Assembly (NCBI GenBank): GCA_051955985.1
Contig: JBQCGD010000119.1
Location: forward strand, 1 to 64,000
From: DATKPA01 sp051955985
Lineage (GTDB): Bacteria > Planctomycetota > Phycisphaerae > WQYP01
DNA length: 64,000 nucleotides
Direction: 5' to 3'
A model generated the notes under the pieces. That model saw only the letters and a list, made by a program, of their open reading frames with translations. It did not search any database and had not been told where the DNA came from. Below, one piece after another: positions 24,135-32,791 of this stretch. Position numbers and translations under genes: made by a program. Each line of letters starts with the position of its first letter. Within the stretch, counting starts at the first letter, position 1.

Positions 24135-25271
24135 TCAACCGACGACATACCGCAGGAACGGGATTTTCTGGAGGATTTTCGTCACCAGCAGGCAACCAAG
24201 AAATAGCGCCAGCGTCCACGCGGGAGCGGCAATCAGCGTGTTTGGATGCACGGGCATTCCATGGCGCTTGAAGATTTCCCAGAGCCCCATCGGATGAATC
24301 AAATAGATCCCCAGTGACGCCGGGGCGATCCACCGGCAAAGCTTGGCGAGCCATTTCCGCCCGCGGCCAGCGCGCCGATACCAGTCAACCGTCAACGCAA
24401 AAATCGCCAAGGTCATGGACATGACCGCGGGGCTGGTGAAATCCCAGTAAAGCTCCATGGCGACGTTCATTCGGGCGACGCCATCGGCCATCGCGTGCGG
24501 GCCCTTGGCGGACCAGATGCCCCTCCCGGTCGAGCCCACGCCGATGATCACCCCCGCGATGCCACCGATGAGCATCGCCCACGAGGTCAAGCGGCCAAGC
24601 GTCGACCCAGGCGTATTGGCCAGCACGTAGCCCGCGAGGAAGTACCCGACATACGGCACGAACATCTCGAACGCCGTGGGCTGAACCCACATCCGCAGCG
24701 CAATCCGCAGACTGTGGTTGATCGTCACCATGCAGAGCGCCAGGGCTGTTACCGTGATCAGTTCCGCCCGGTTTCCCCGACGCACAAACGCCCGGAACAT
24801 CGGCGTAAACAGATACAGTCCGAGGATCAAGAACAAAAAGTAGAGATGAAATGCGGGCGTTCCGAGGAAGAAGAGCTTTGCGCATTCTGGCGGGGTCAGC
24901 TGCGTCTCTCCGACGTAATACCGCCGCCAGACCAGGTACGCACAGCTCCAGAACACCAGGGGCACGGCCACCCGCATCACGCGCCGCTTGAAAAACGCGC
25001 CCATTGGCTGGTCGGTCGGCTCCAGCAGAAGCGCCCCTGAGATCATCACGAACATGGGCACCGCCCACCGGCTCATCGCATCAAAGCACAACGCGCCCCA
25101 CCATGAGAGCTTGTTCACCTCCTCCGTATGCACCACCCCCTGCCCTGCGACATGAATCATGACCACCGCCACAGTGGCCGCCACCCGCAACACGTCGGCA
25201 TACTCCCAATGCTTTTTCCCTCGCACGGCGGAAGGTTCCAGTGCTAAGGAAGGATCGATGCCTGCCGTCAT
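24135..25271 (-). CDS. Acyltransferase 3 family membrane protein
   Basis: A 378-residue integral membrane protein with about ten hydrophobic helices. The family opening is present: YADVLRVAATVAVVMIHVAG (the His-containing motif), followed by AVPMFVMISGALLLEP. Such proteins O-acylate exported polysaccharides, lipids or peptidoglycan at the inner membrane. The C-terminal helices end with LASLGIYLIHPMGLWE-type sequence (seen as ASLGIYLIHPMGLWE). It is the first gene of an operon with the EEP hydrolase. The acceptor is unknown. Confidence 0.92.
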   Translation of the reverse strand: MTAGIDPSLALEPSAVRGKKHWEYADVLRVAATVAVVMIHVAGQGVVHTEEVNKLSWWGALCFDAMSRWAVPMFVMISGALLLEPTDQPMGAFFKRRVMRVAVPLVFWSCAYLVWRRYYVGETQLTPPECAKLFFLGTPAFHLYFLFLILGLYLFTPMFRAFVRRGNRAELITVTALALCMVTINHSLRIALRMWVQPTAFEMFVPYVGYFLAGYVLANTPGSTLGRLTSWAMLIGGIAGVIIGVGSTGRGIWSAKGPHAMADGVARMNVAMELYWDFTSPAVMSMTLAIFALTVDWYRRAGRGRKWLAKLCRWIAPASLGIYLIHPMGLWEIFKRHGMPVHPNTLIAAPAWTLALFLGCLLVTKILQKIPFLRYVVG

Positions 25272-25513
25272 TCACGCCCTTTCAAACCAATTCGAACGAG
25301 TTCACACGAGTCAAACGGAGCGGGCATGATACCGGCAAGAGGGGGCAACTGCCGACCTTCGGCGGATATATTAGTTGAGCTGAGCCATGCGCAAAACGTA
25401 TCTAAACTTGCCCACATTTTCCTTGCTATGGCCGGATGTGCATTTAGAATTTGTTCCAGCAGTTCTTCATTCCATCGCTGTTGCTCCATCTTGATTCCAC
25501 GCCCGCCATCCAT
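25268..25513 (-). CDS. Possible small leader protein of the acyltransferase operon
   Basis: An 81-residue frame whose TGA overlaps the acyltransferase ATG (ATGA), as in coupled genes. It contains an amphipathic helix (QRWNEELLEQILNAHPAIAR). The base composition and codon choice are less GC-biased than real neighbours, and no family is recognised, so it could equally be leader sequence. Confidence 0.25.
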   Translation of the reverse strand: MDGGRGIKMEQQRWNEELLEQILNAHPAIARKMWASLDTFCAWLSSTNISAEGRQLPPLAGIMPAPFDSCELVRIGLKGRE

Positions 25514-25566
25514 GCCGATGGCGGGTTGGGTTTGTGTGGGATTACTAATCGAATAGGAGATCGACC

Positions 25567-26466
25567 ATGGAACGAAAGCACTCCTGGACCTGGCTCCCCA
25601 CGCGTTTCAACAGCCTCCCGGCAGGCGAATCCAGATCTTCTCCGAAACGCCGGCCTCCAATTCCTTGTCTCGAACAGCTCGAAGACCGCGTGCTACTCTC
25701 CGCCGCCTCTTCGGGTGGAACCGACGCCATCCTCATCGGGCTTCTTAAAGGCGAGGTTGACCTGCGCAGTTCGCAGATCAGCTTCCTCAAGACGGTTGAG
25801 GGCCTCAACACCGGCACGCAGGCCCAGTCCGATGCGTTGTGGAAAATGACGGACGCGTTCGCCAAAATCGATTCCGCGGTTTCCGCCCTCACGGCCGACG
25901 CCCTTTTCACCGCCGGCCACAAAGTCGACTCGAAGGGGGAGGAATTCCTGAAGATCAAACTGCAGGACGTGATCATCTCGTCGTTTGCCAAGATCGACCA
26001 GCAACTCGGCGCATTCGGTGATGGGTCGGTGGACAAACTTCTGCCGGCGGTCAAGGAGATTCAGAGCAACACGAGCGAATTCCTCACGAATCTGTCGCAG
26101 CTTCCCGCGGTGCAATCGAAGGACTACAAGGAACTCGGCGGGTTCCTGAAGATTCAGAATGAGCTCTTCAAAGTGGATGTCATCCTGGATACCGCTGCCA
26201 AGTTTCAGGACTTCCACTTCACCCACCACACCGACAAAGCCTCGACCACCCTCATGGCCAAAATGGACACCACCTTCAACAAGATCGACTCGGACATCAT
26301 CGCGGTCTTCGGCGACGGCTCGGTCGCCCAGGCCATCAAGGGCGACGTCGATGCCCTTAGGGTGGAAACGGAGGGCGTTCTCATCGGCCTTCTCAAACCC
26401 GCGCCCGTCGGAACGCCCACCATCACCGCCCTGACCACCACGCCGACCTCGGACACCATTGGCTGA
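25567..26466 (+). CDS. LEPR-XLL-type exported protein with two internal repeats
   Basis: A 299-residue protein. Residues about 34-46 read CLEQLEDRVLLSA, a close variant of the LExLExRxLLSA export signal of large planctomycete surface proteins, preceded by a basic Pro-rich leader. The rest is helical and low in Cys. It contains a repeated unit (FAKIDQQLGAFGDGSV and FNKIDSDIIAVFGDGSV, about 100 residues apart, with a weaker earlier FAKIDSAVSAL). The typical protein with this signal is much longer, so this is a small member. The ribosome site AGGAG lies 9 nt before ATG. It ends 110 nt before the methyltransferase gene on the same strand. Confidence 0.8.
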   Translation: MERKHSWTWLPTRFNSLPAGESRSSPKRRPPIPCLEQLEDRVLLSAASSGGTDAILIGLLKGEVDLRSSQISFLKTVEGLNTGTQAQSDALWKMTDAFAKIDSAVSALTADALFTAGHKVDSKGEEFLKIKLQDVIISSFAKIDQQLGAFGDGSVDKLLPAVKEIQSNTSEFLTNLSQLPAVQSKDYKELGGFLKIQNELFKVDVILDTAAKFQDFHFTHHTDKASTTLMAKMDTTFNKIDSDIIAVFGDGSVAQAIKGDVDALRVETEGVLIGLLKPAPVGTPTITALTTTPTSDTIG

Positions 26467-26577
26467 CCCACCCCTGCCCCACACAGCGCGCGGGGCCGGC
26501 CCCACCTCACTGGACCTGCCCCGCGCTTCCTTCTCGCCCCAGGCTGGCTTGTCGATTAACGATTGAATACCGTTCAA

Positions 26578-28227
26578 ATGACCATCTTTCCCCCATCCTC
26601 ACCGGCGGAGTCCACTTCGAAGGAAAGTGCGTCGCTCGAATCCTCGTACAACACGACGCCCTATTCCATCAACGCCTTCCCGCAGACGACGCCGAATCGG
26701 CTTGCGGTTATCGCCGCCCTGTTCGGACTTGCCTCCCCGAAGCCGGAGAAGTGCCGCGTGCTCGAACTGGGCTGCGCCGCCGGCGGCAATTTGATCCCGA
26801 TGGCGCTCATTCACCCGCAGTCCGCTTTCACGGGCATAGATCTTTCGGAGCGCCAGATCGCGGACGGCCGGAAAGTCATTCAGCAACTGCAGCTCCCCAA
26901 TCTCCACCTGCATCACAAGTCGATCCTCGACATCACCCCTGAGTTCGGCCAATTTGATTACATTCTGGCGCACGGCGTTTACTCGTGGGTTCCGCCGGAA
27001 GTTCAGTCGAAAATCGTGGATATCTGCAAGCGGAACCTTTCGCCCAGCGGCGTGGCCTACGTCTCGTACAACACCTATCCGGGCTGGCATGCGCGCGCCG
27101 CGATTCGCGAAATGCTGTGGTATCACACCGAGCACCTGGAAAGTCCGGATGCCCGCATTGCTGCGGCCCGCCAGCTTCTCGCGTTCCTCACGCAATCGAT
27201 CCCCGCCACCGAAACCGCTTACAGCATCCTCCTGCGGCAGGAGCTTGCGCTATTGCAGCGAACGCCCGACACCTACCTCCTGCACGAGCATCTCGAGCAG
27301 TTCAACGAGCCGTTGTACTTCCACCAGTTCATCGCCCGGGCCGCGGAGAGGAACCTGCAGTACCTCGGCGAAGCGAACCTGGGCGCCATGATCCCGGCGA
27401 ACTTCGGTGCGGAAGCCGAAAGCACGCTCCGGGCGCTCTCCCCGGACCTGCTCCACATGGAGCAGTACATGGATTTTCTCCGCAACCGGATGTTCCGCCA
27501 GACCCTCCTCTGTCACGACAACCTCTCGCTCGACCACTCGCTGCGGCCCGAACTGCTCAGGCAATTCCATATTGCCAGCCCTGCGAAACCCGACGGTTCA
27601 TCACTTTCCCTCCACGACGAAACGGCGCAGACTTTCTGCATGGCCGGCGGGGGCGGGCACCCGAAACTCACCACCAGGGATCCGCTGATGAAAGCGGCCC
27701 TGTTCCACCTGTCGCAGATCTACCCCGCCTCGATGCCGTATAAGAAACTGGTCATCGAAGCGCAATCCATTCTCGAGAAGCAGACGGAGTCCGGGGCTGC
27801 GGCGGGCGGGCGGAATAGTGGGTCGGGCCACATGGAAACTTCGTTGAAAGAACTCCCGACGCGCCTTCTGAATGCCCATCTCTCGAACCTGGTCGAACTG
27901 ACCCTCACCCCGCCGGCGTTCACGGTCACCCTCTCCTCCCATCCCATTGCGTCGCCGTACGCGCGGCTTCGTGCTGCGGCGAACGAGAAGATCACGAATC
28001 TACGGCTCGAGACGGTCCAGCTTACGGAACCGTCGCGGCTGCTTCTCACGCATCTCGACGGCCTGCACGACAGAGCGGCCCTTGCGCGGGTGATCGAAAA
28101 TTACCTTCAAAGCCATCCGCCGACGGAAGCACTGCCGAACCCGGAGCTTTCCCGGAGGGAGCGCGCCGCGAGGTACATCAGCGAAGCGTTGCCGCTGTTT
28201 GCCAAGTCTGCCCTCCTTGTTTCATAA
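26578..28227 (+). CDS. SAM methyltransferase with methyltransferase regulatory domain
   Basis: A 549-residue protein. The class I Rossmann core (VLELGCAAGGNLIPMALIHP, FTGIDLSERQIADGR, FDYILAHGVYSWVP, YNTYPGWHARAAIREML) is followed by the all-helical methyltransferase regulatory domain (HEHLEQFNEPLYFHQFIARA) found in PKMT-type protein lysine methyltransferases, which in Rickettsia modify outer-membrane protein OmpB. The C-terminal 150 residues form a separate winged-helix-like region. The substrate here is unknown, but the upstream exported surface-type protein is a reasonable candidate. ATG 26578 is used; a TTG at 26563 would add five residues. Confidence 0.88.
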   Translation: MTIFPPSSPAESTSKESASLESSYNTTPYSINAFPQTTPNRLAVIAALFGLASPKPEKCRVLELGCAAGGNLIPMALIHPQSAFTGIDLSERQIADGRKVIQQLQLPNLHLHHKSILDITPEFGQFDYILAHGVYSWVPPEVQSKIVDICKRNLSPSGVAYVSYNTYPGWHARAAIREMLWYHTEHLESPDARIAAARQLLAFLTQSIPATETAYSILLRQELALLQRTPDTYLLHEHLEQFNEPLYFHQFIARAAERNLQYLGEANLGAMIPANFGAEAESTLRALSPDLLHMEQYMDFLRNRMFRQTLLCHDNLSLDHSLRPELLRQFHIASPAKPDGSSLSLHDETAQTFCMAGGGGHPKLTTRDPLMKAALFHLSQIYPASMPYKKLVIEAQSILEKQTESGAAAGGRNSGSGHMETSLKELPTRLLNAHLSNLVELTLTPPAFTVTLSSHPIASPYARLRAAANEKITNLRLETVQLTEPSRLLLTHLDGLHDRAALARVIENYLQSHPPTEALPNPELSRRERAARYISEALPLFAKSALLVS

Positions 28228-28302
28228 GGGGCCGCAGGGTGGTGAGGCGGGACATGGCGGATCCTGTTTCCACCGGGCCTTTCGATCCCATACACTTTTG
28301 TC

Positions 28303-29190
28303 ATGACGGCTGTCCCGGAAGAATCCTCAGCGCTTTACTGCCCGACCTGCTCCTATGACCTCCGTTACACGACCGAACCGCGGTGCCCGGAGTGCGGCTC
28401 TCCGTTCGACCGGAAGGAACTGGCGGTTTCGCGCATTCCGTGGACGCACCGGAAAACGCTGGGCACCTTTGGCGCCTGGCGCGGGACGCTCGGGCTTGCG
28501 ATCCGTCCGTCGCAGCGGCTGGGGCAGGAGATCGCCTTTCCGATAGATGGGCGCACGGCGGGGCGATTCCGATGGCTCAATGTGTTGCTGGCGGCGCTGC
28601 TGCTTGCGGCCGGCAATGCGGTGCTCTTTCCGTTCCTGGACCCGGACCTTTTCCGGATCCACATCAGTTACACGTATGACGTGCCGGGCCTGGCTCTCGC
28701 CCGGATTGTTTCGCCGGCGTTTGCGCTGATCGACAATCCGGGGAGGCTGTTTATCGTTCCGATCGTGGCCTTGGTCACGTTTGCGGCCCTCTCGTGGTGG
28801 ACGCCGTTTCTCGTGTGGGTCACGGCGCGATCGTCACCGGCGCGTCCGCGTGCTGCCGCACTGAGTCATTATCTTTCGGCGTGGTTTCCGATGGCGGTGG
28901 TGGCTTTCTTTCTGGACCTGGGCATTCTCGTGGTCATCCGGGACAAATCGGGCGATCCCTCCACGGCGGGGATCATCGCTTTCGTGGTGTTCAACGTGGT
29001 TGTCCTCTGCACGTGGTGGTTTGCTCACATCCTCCTTTATGGCCACGCCACGAACGCGGGCATTCTCCGTGCGGCGATTTTTGCCATCCTGCATCCTGTG
29101 GGGACCTTCTTTCTCTTCTACGTGGTGTCGATTGCGACGCTTTTGCTGCTGGGCCTGCTGGCGCTGATGGTCGTGAGCGTCACCACTTGA
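28303..29190 (+). CDS. Zinc-ribbon membrane protein of unknown function
   Basis: A 295-residue protein. The N-terminal rubredoxin-like zinc ribbon (CPTCSYDLR and CPECGSPF) is characteristic of many planctomycete membrane proteins. A linker with basic residues and five to six membrane helices follow (WLNVLLAALLLAAGNAVLFP, LFIVPIVALVTFAAL, AVVAFFLDLGILVVI, IIAFVVFNVVVLCTWWF, LLLLGLLALMVVSV). No catalytic motif is seen. It appears to be monocistronic, convergent with the gene at 29228. Confidence 0.8.
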   Translation: MTAVPEESSALYCPTCSYDLRYTTEPRCPECGSPFDRKELAVSRIPWTHRKTLGTFGAWRGTLGLAIRPSQRLGQEIAFPIDGRTAGRFRWLNVLLAALLLAAGNAVLFPFLDPDLFRIHISYTYDVPGLALARIVSPAFALIDNPGRLFIVPIVALVTFAALSWWTPFLVWVTARSSPARPRAAALSHYLSAWFPMAVVAFFLDLGILVVIRDKSGDPSTAGIIAFVVFNVVVLCTWWFAHILLYGHATNAGILRAAIFAILHPVGTFFLFYVVSIATLLLLGLLALMVVSVTT

Positions 29191-29227
29191 TTGCAGCGCA
29201 GCGTCGTCTTCGGCGGCGGGGCCCGCG

Positions 29228-30592
29228 TCACTTCGCCGTTGTGGCCGGCGCCATGAGCATACGATCCAGCCAGAAACACCCGTCCGGATCATTCCAATCC
29301 ACGGGCTGGCCGGGATAGCGGTATTTCACGTCTCCGCCGTCGTCGATTCCGTTGTCATTTACGGACCAGAATTCCCGCTTTTTGAGCGAATAGGTCCACG
29401 CTCCGCCGTCGGAGCGGAACAGGTCAACGGGGACTTTCTTCAGGTAGGCGGGCACCAGGTCGGCGAGCCGCCCGGCTTCGCTTCCGTGGTCGACCTGATA
29501 GAGGCGGAGGGCGAGGCGAATGGCGGTTCCGTCGCCGTTGCACATTGTGCGGAAATGGAGCTTGATGACGTTGCGCGTGATAAATTGGTCCATTTCGATG
29601 GAATGGGCGAGGCTCATCACATTGGAGCGATACCGCGGCCAGTCGCAAATGGCGAGGGTCGTCTCATAGTCGCGGCCTCGGGCAATGGCTTCGATCAACC
29701 GGCTGTATCGCGCGCAGGTGCGGGTGGCATCGAGGCGCAGCATCGGCACGAGGTGCGGCACGTTGCGTTCCGCCCAGGCTTCTGTGGCCAGCATCTCGGC
29801 GCGCTCGCCGACGAATCCCTTGGCGAATCCCCGTTGTGGCGCAGCCTTTTCCTGGCATCGTTCGATTTCGCGCTGCCAGCGCTCCCGATCGAGGCCGTGT
29901 GGGTGGCCAGCGTTTTGGAGCTGCAGGTCGGGCGCGATTTCGAGCCAGCCGTCCTCACCGACGGACCGCACAGCCATTGCGACGAGTTGATGAATCAGCA
30001 CCGGACCGTCGTCCAGGACTCGCGCCAGCCATTCGATTTTCTGCAGATCGTCGGCTGCGGCTTCTTCGTCGCCCATCGAATGATGCACGAGCGCCGCCAT
30101 CCGCAGGAAATTGGCCAGCCCGCGGATCCTGCCGAGGCCTGGGGCGCTCCAGACGATCAGCGAGGCGGGGACGGGATAGCCCTGCCATTTGGCGGCCGGG
30201 AGATCGTCGAGGATCCTGAGGACCTTTGCGTTTTCCCCAAGCATTCGCTGGCCCAGGGCCATTTGCTTTTCGTCCAGGGGCAAGGGCGTGTTGCCGGGAC
30301 CTTTCATCGGGCTGACCAATTCCGACTCGTCGGCATCGAGCAAGAGCGCGCCGCAGGCCTCCGTGGCGAGGTCGTAGCCGCTTTTTCCCTGGCCGAGGGC
30401 CTCGACCATTTCGTCGCGGGTGGTCGCCTCGCCGCGGCTGCGGATGGCGGCGAGCTCGCGGTTGAACCGCCCGGCTGCCAGCTCGTACCAGCACGCCCAG
30501 ACGGCGGCCAGAGCGAACAGGTTGAGCGCAGACCAAGCGGCGAACCGCCTCAACCCGCGCCAGGGCGACTGCATTCCATCGCGAGTTTCCAT
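29228..30592 (-). CDS. Membrane-anchored hypothetical protein
   Basis: A 454-residue protein with one N-terminal anchor helix (SALNLFALAAVWACWYELA) and a large extracytoplasmic, helix-rich domain. The C-terminal end (TAIRLALRLYQVDHG, LVPAYLKKVPVDLF, YSLKKREFWSVNDNGIDDGG) resembles the end of planctomycete proteins related to the type II secretion pseudopilin-like fold: Asp-rich, with an xLVPxYLxxVPxDPF motif. It has no enzymatic residues I can name. No operon partner. Confidence 0.7.
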   Translation of the reverse strand: METRDGMQSPWRGLRRFAAWSALNLFALAAVWACWYELAAGRFNRELAAIRSRGEATTRDEMVEALGQGKSGYDLATEACGALLLDADESELVSPMKGPGNTPLPLDEKQMALGQRMLGENAKVLRILDDLPAAKWQGYPVPASLIVWSAPGLGRIRGLANFLRMAALVHHSMGDEEAAADDLQKIEWLARVLDDGPVLIHQLVAMAVRSVGEDGWLEIAPDLQLQNAGHPHGLDRERWQREIERCQEKAAPQRGFAKGFVGERAEMLATEAWAERNVPHLVPMLRLDATRTCARYSRLIEAIARGRDYETTLAICDWPRYRSNVMSLAHSIEMDQFITRNVIKLHFRTMCNGDGTAIRLALRLYQVDHGSEAGRLADLVPAYLKKVPVDLFRSDGGAWTYSLKKREFWSVNDNGIDDGGDVKYRYPGQPVDWNDPDGCFWLDRMLMAPATTAK

Positions 30593-30904
30593 GGCGACCC
30601 CTTCAAGACGCCGGCGCCTTTCTTATACCCCACAATCCTTGAACGCGATCCAGGCGTCCGGCCTGCGCTACCGGATAGCGTTTGATCTCGTTGGAGGCGC
30701 GTGGGTGCAGGGTGTAAGCGATCGGCAGGTGTGCGCGGGGAATGAATGACATGCGATCTCCCTCACCCTCGATCAGCATGCATGCGAATTTTAATCTTAC
30801 GATATGGAAGGGCGAGAGAAATCTGGGAATGTGGAGTTCTTTGCACTACCCCCGCCCCCGCCCTCCCCGGGCTTTCGTTTCCCCCGCTGCCCTTTTTTTC
30901 GTCA
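30593..30904. other. Intergenic region, no supported gene
   Basis: About 310 bases between the divergent-side start at 30592 and the stop at 30905. It includes a C-rich tract (30850-30895) and an AT-richer stretch (30785-30810) with GCATGCATGC-like alternation. I see no clean promoter pair, terminator or RNA gene. Confidence 0.5.
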
Positions 30905-31531
30905 TTACTCGAAGTTCTCGTAGTCGTGGGGCTTGACGGTTCCGGCATCAGCGACGGAGACGTGGGGTTCGTGGCCGTTGTGGGAGCCTTTTTGCATCTT
31001 GGAATAGATGCCGTGCATGACTTGGTTGATGAGGGATCGCCAATCGATTTTGCCGGCGACCATGGGGAGGAGTGTTTCGACCAGGCGCATAAGGGAAGCG
31101 AGAGATCCGCCTTTCTTTTGTTTCTTTCCCTCCTCCTTGGCCTCCTCGCGGATTTTCTGGGCCTCTTCGTGGATTTCCCGTTCCGCCTTTGCGACTTCAG
31201 CGTCATCGGGGATGAACTCGGCGGCCTGGGGGGCGAACTTGAAGAGCATGCGCTTGGCCCAGGAGACGGGGATGCCGAGGCGACGGTGGGCTTTTCGGAC
31301 GGCGCGTTCGGCGGCTTTTTCGCTGATGGGGCGGGGCGAGGGGCGGGGTGCGAGGATCAGGCCGAGGGCGGCGCCGGCAGCGAGGGAGAGGGTCAGGTGC
31401 TTGCGGACGAAGCGGGTGGGGCTGACGGTCCGCTGAAGTTCGCGCTTGGTGCGCAAGTAGGTGCAATGCAGATTGCGGACTTCGTCGGCGCGTTGGCGTT
31501 CCAGTTCTTCGAGTTGTTCCGAAAGGCTCAT
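30905..31531 (-). CDS. YqjK-position envelope protein, last gene of cassette
   Basis: A 208-residue protein with a coiled-coil start (SEQLEELERQRADEV), one short hydrophobic helix (HLTLSLAAGAALGLILAP) and a charged Lys/Glu-rich middle (EEAQKIREEAKEEGKK). It ends in a helical domain (IDWRSLINQVMHGIYSKMQ). No named family is recognised. Position, size and a single membrane helix parallel the third gene of the yqjD-yqjE-yqjK set. It starts 21 nt after the holin-X-like gene. Confidence 0.65.
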   Translation of the reverse strand: MSLSEQLEELERQRADEVRNLHCTYLRTKRELQRTVSPTRFVRKHLTLSLAAGAALGLILAPRPSPRPISEKAAERAVRKAHRRLGIPVSWAKRMLFKFAPQAAEFIPDDAEVAKAEREIHEEAQKIREEAKEEGKKQKKGGSLASLMRLVETLLPMVAGKIDWRSLINQVMHGIYSKMQKGSHNGHEPHVSVADAGTVKPHDYENFE

Positions 31532-31552
31532 GAAGTTCTCCAGTGGCCGCGG

Positions 31553-31993
31553 TCAGCGCGGTTTGTCGGGCTGTTTTTGGCTGGTTTTGTCGGGCTCTCC
31601 GGCTTTTTTGGAGAGGGCTTTCTGGGCGATGAGGACGACGGTGCCGGCGACGCCGAAGGTGAAGAGGGCGAAGATGAGGAAGGACCAGACGGCGGGGATG
31701 CCGATGACGTCGGTCAGGATTTTAAAGAGGCCGATGAAGAGGAAGATGGTGCCGAGGATGGCCATGACGCCGGCGACGGCGTAGAGGAGGACGTAGAGGA
31801 CGATGCGGGCGACCGTCATTTTCGCCTGGGTGAGCCAGATTTTGAGCTGGATGTCGGCGAGGCGGACGGTGCTGGCGATGAGGCGTCGGATTCCGCCGCG
31901 GTTGGCGTGGCGCCAATTGGCGACGGACTCGCGTGCCCAGGCTTCATCTTTATGTTCGGTAGACTGCGGCGGTTCTGAGGTTTGTGACACCAT
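31553..31993 (-). CDS. YqjE/DUF1469-like two-helix membrane protein
   Basis: A 146-residue protein. A soluble amphipathic N-half (IRRLIASTVRLADIQLKIWL) is followed by two membrane helices (VLYVLLYAVAGVMAILGTIF and VWSFLIFALFTFGVAGTVVL) and a basic tail. This is the pattern of the putative actinobacterial holin-X/DUF1469 (YqjE) superfamily, envelope-stress-related rather than lytic. ATG 31993 is chosen because the frame upstream is low complexity. It is the middle gene of the cassette. Confidence 0.75.
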   Translation of the reverse strand: MVSQTSEPPQSTEHKDEAWARESVANWRHANRGGIRRLIASTVRLADIQLKIWLTQAKMTVARIVLYVLLYAVAGVMAILGTIFLFIGLFKILTDVIGIPAVWSFLIFALFTFGVAGTVVLIAQKALSKKAGEPDKTSQKQPDKPR

Positions 31994-32178
31994 GGATTCT
32001 GTTCCCACCTGCAAAATGCCCACGACGCGCGCCCCGACGCGTGAAAAAGGGAAGAAGCACCGCGAAGGTGCGCTGCGGAAGTGCGCTGCGCCGATTCGCT
32101 GGCGACCCGTTGGCCGGATCAGGCCGCCCCGCGCTGAGGAGGGGGGCGACACAGTGCCCGGAAGTGACCAGCAGCGGG

Positions 32179-32481
32179 TTACCGCCGCTTAAGGATCAGT
32201 CCGGCAACAAAACCAATGCCAACAGCGCTGCCGATGGCGGTGAAGGGCTTGCGTTGGACGAAGTCGACGACGCCGTCGTTCACGTCGGAGGCTTTTTCCT
32301 TGGCGGAATCGACCCAACCGGCGGCTTTGTCCTTGGCGTCGGAAATGCGATGGGAGGCGTAGCGTTTGGCCTCGCTGCCGAGATCAACGACGGCATCCTT
32401 TGCGGCGGCGGCCTTCTGCTTGAGGGCCTGAGCATCGGAGGGATGAATTGAGGACTCGCTGGAGATTGCAACGTCAGTCAT
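32179..32481 (-). CDS. DUF883/ElaB-YqjD-like protein
   Basis: A 100-residue protein. A long amphipathic helix (ALKQKAAAAKDAVVDLGSEA, RISDAKDKAAGWVDSAKEKA) ends in a C-terminal membrane anchor (VDFVQRKPFTAIGSAVGIGF, then AGLILKRR). This is the classical DUF883 (ElaB/YqjD/YgaM) layout; in E. coli these tail-anchored proteins bind ribosomes at the membrane in stationary phase. GAAAGGAG lies 6 nt before the ATG. It is the first gene of the cassette. Confidence 0.88.
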   Translation of the reverse strand: MTDVAISSESSIHPSDAQALKQKAAAAKDAVVDLGSEAKRYASHRISDAKDKAAGWVDSAKEKASDVNDGVVDFVQRKPFTAIGSAVGIGFVAGLILKRR

Positions 32482-32791
32482 GGTCCGCTCCTTTCAAAGA
32501 AAAGTCTGGTTACCGCACCTGATCAGTGTACGCCTGGAGGGAGGCAAAAGGATTGCAAATTTTTGGTCGTGGCGCGTTATATTCGAACTTCAGCAGCGTT
32601 TAGCCGTAGTAGCAGGCATCCGGCGAGTCGGGGCAATTCGAGAGTCAGATCTCTCCTTACTTCTGTGATGACAACGCTTTGGCGGCAACACTGTGCCAGG
32701 GATGGAGTCGCCGGGTGAATTCTGCGCCGTTGACGGGTCCCTCCCTGCCGCCAAGAATGGCGGGGTCTATCGGTGAGTCTTCGAGGTTCGT
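32482..32791. other. Divergent intergenic region
   Basis: About 310 bases between the DUF883-like gene and the histidine kinase. The first 20 bases hold the ribosome site of the minus-strand gene. A lower-GC stretch (32545-32590) is the likely promoter area, but I could not find a convincing -35/-10 pair for either direction. No RNA gene is seen. Confidence 0.5.

Noticed and set aside
30850..30895. C-rich tract as a structured RNA or repeat array
   Set aside because: Simple low-complexity sequence without repeated unit or hairpin.
31553..31993. Prophage holin
   Set aside because: Two-helix holin-X-like protein lies in a YqjD-type cassette with no lysis, integrase or structural phage genes nearby.
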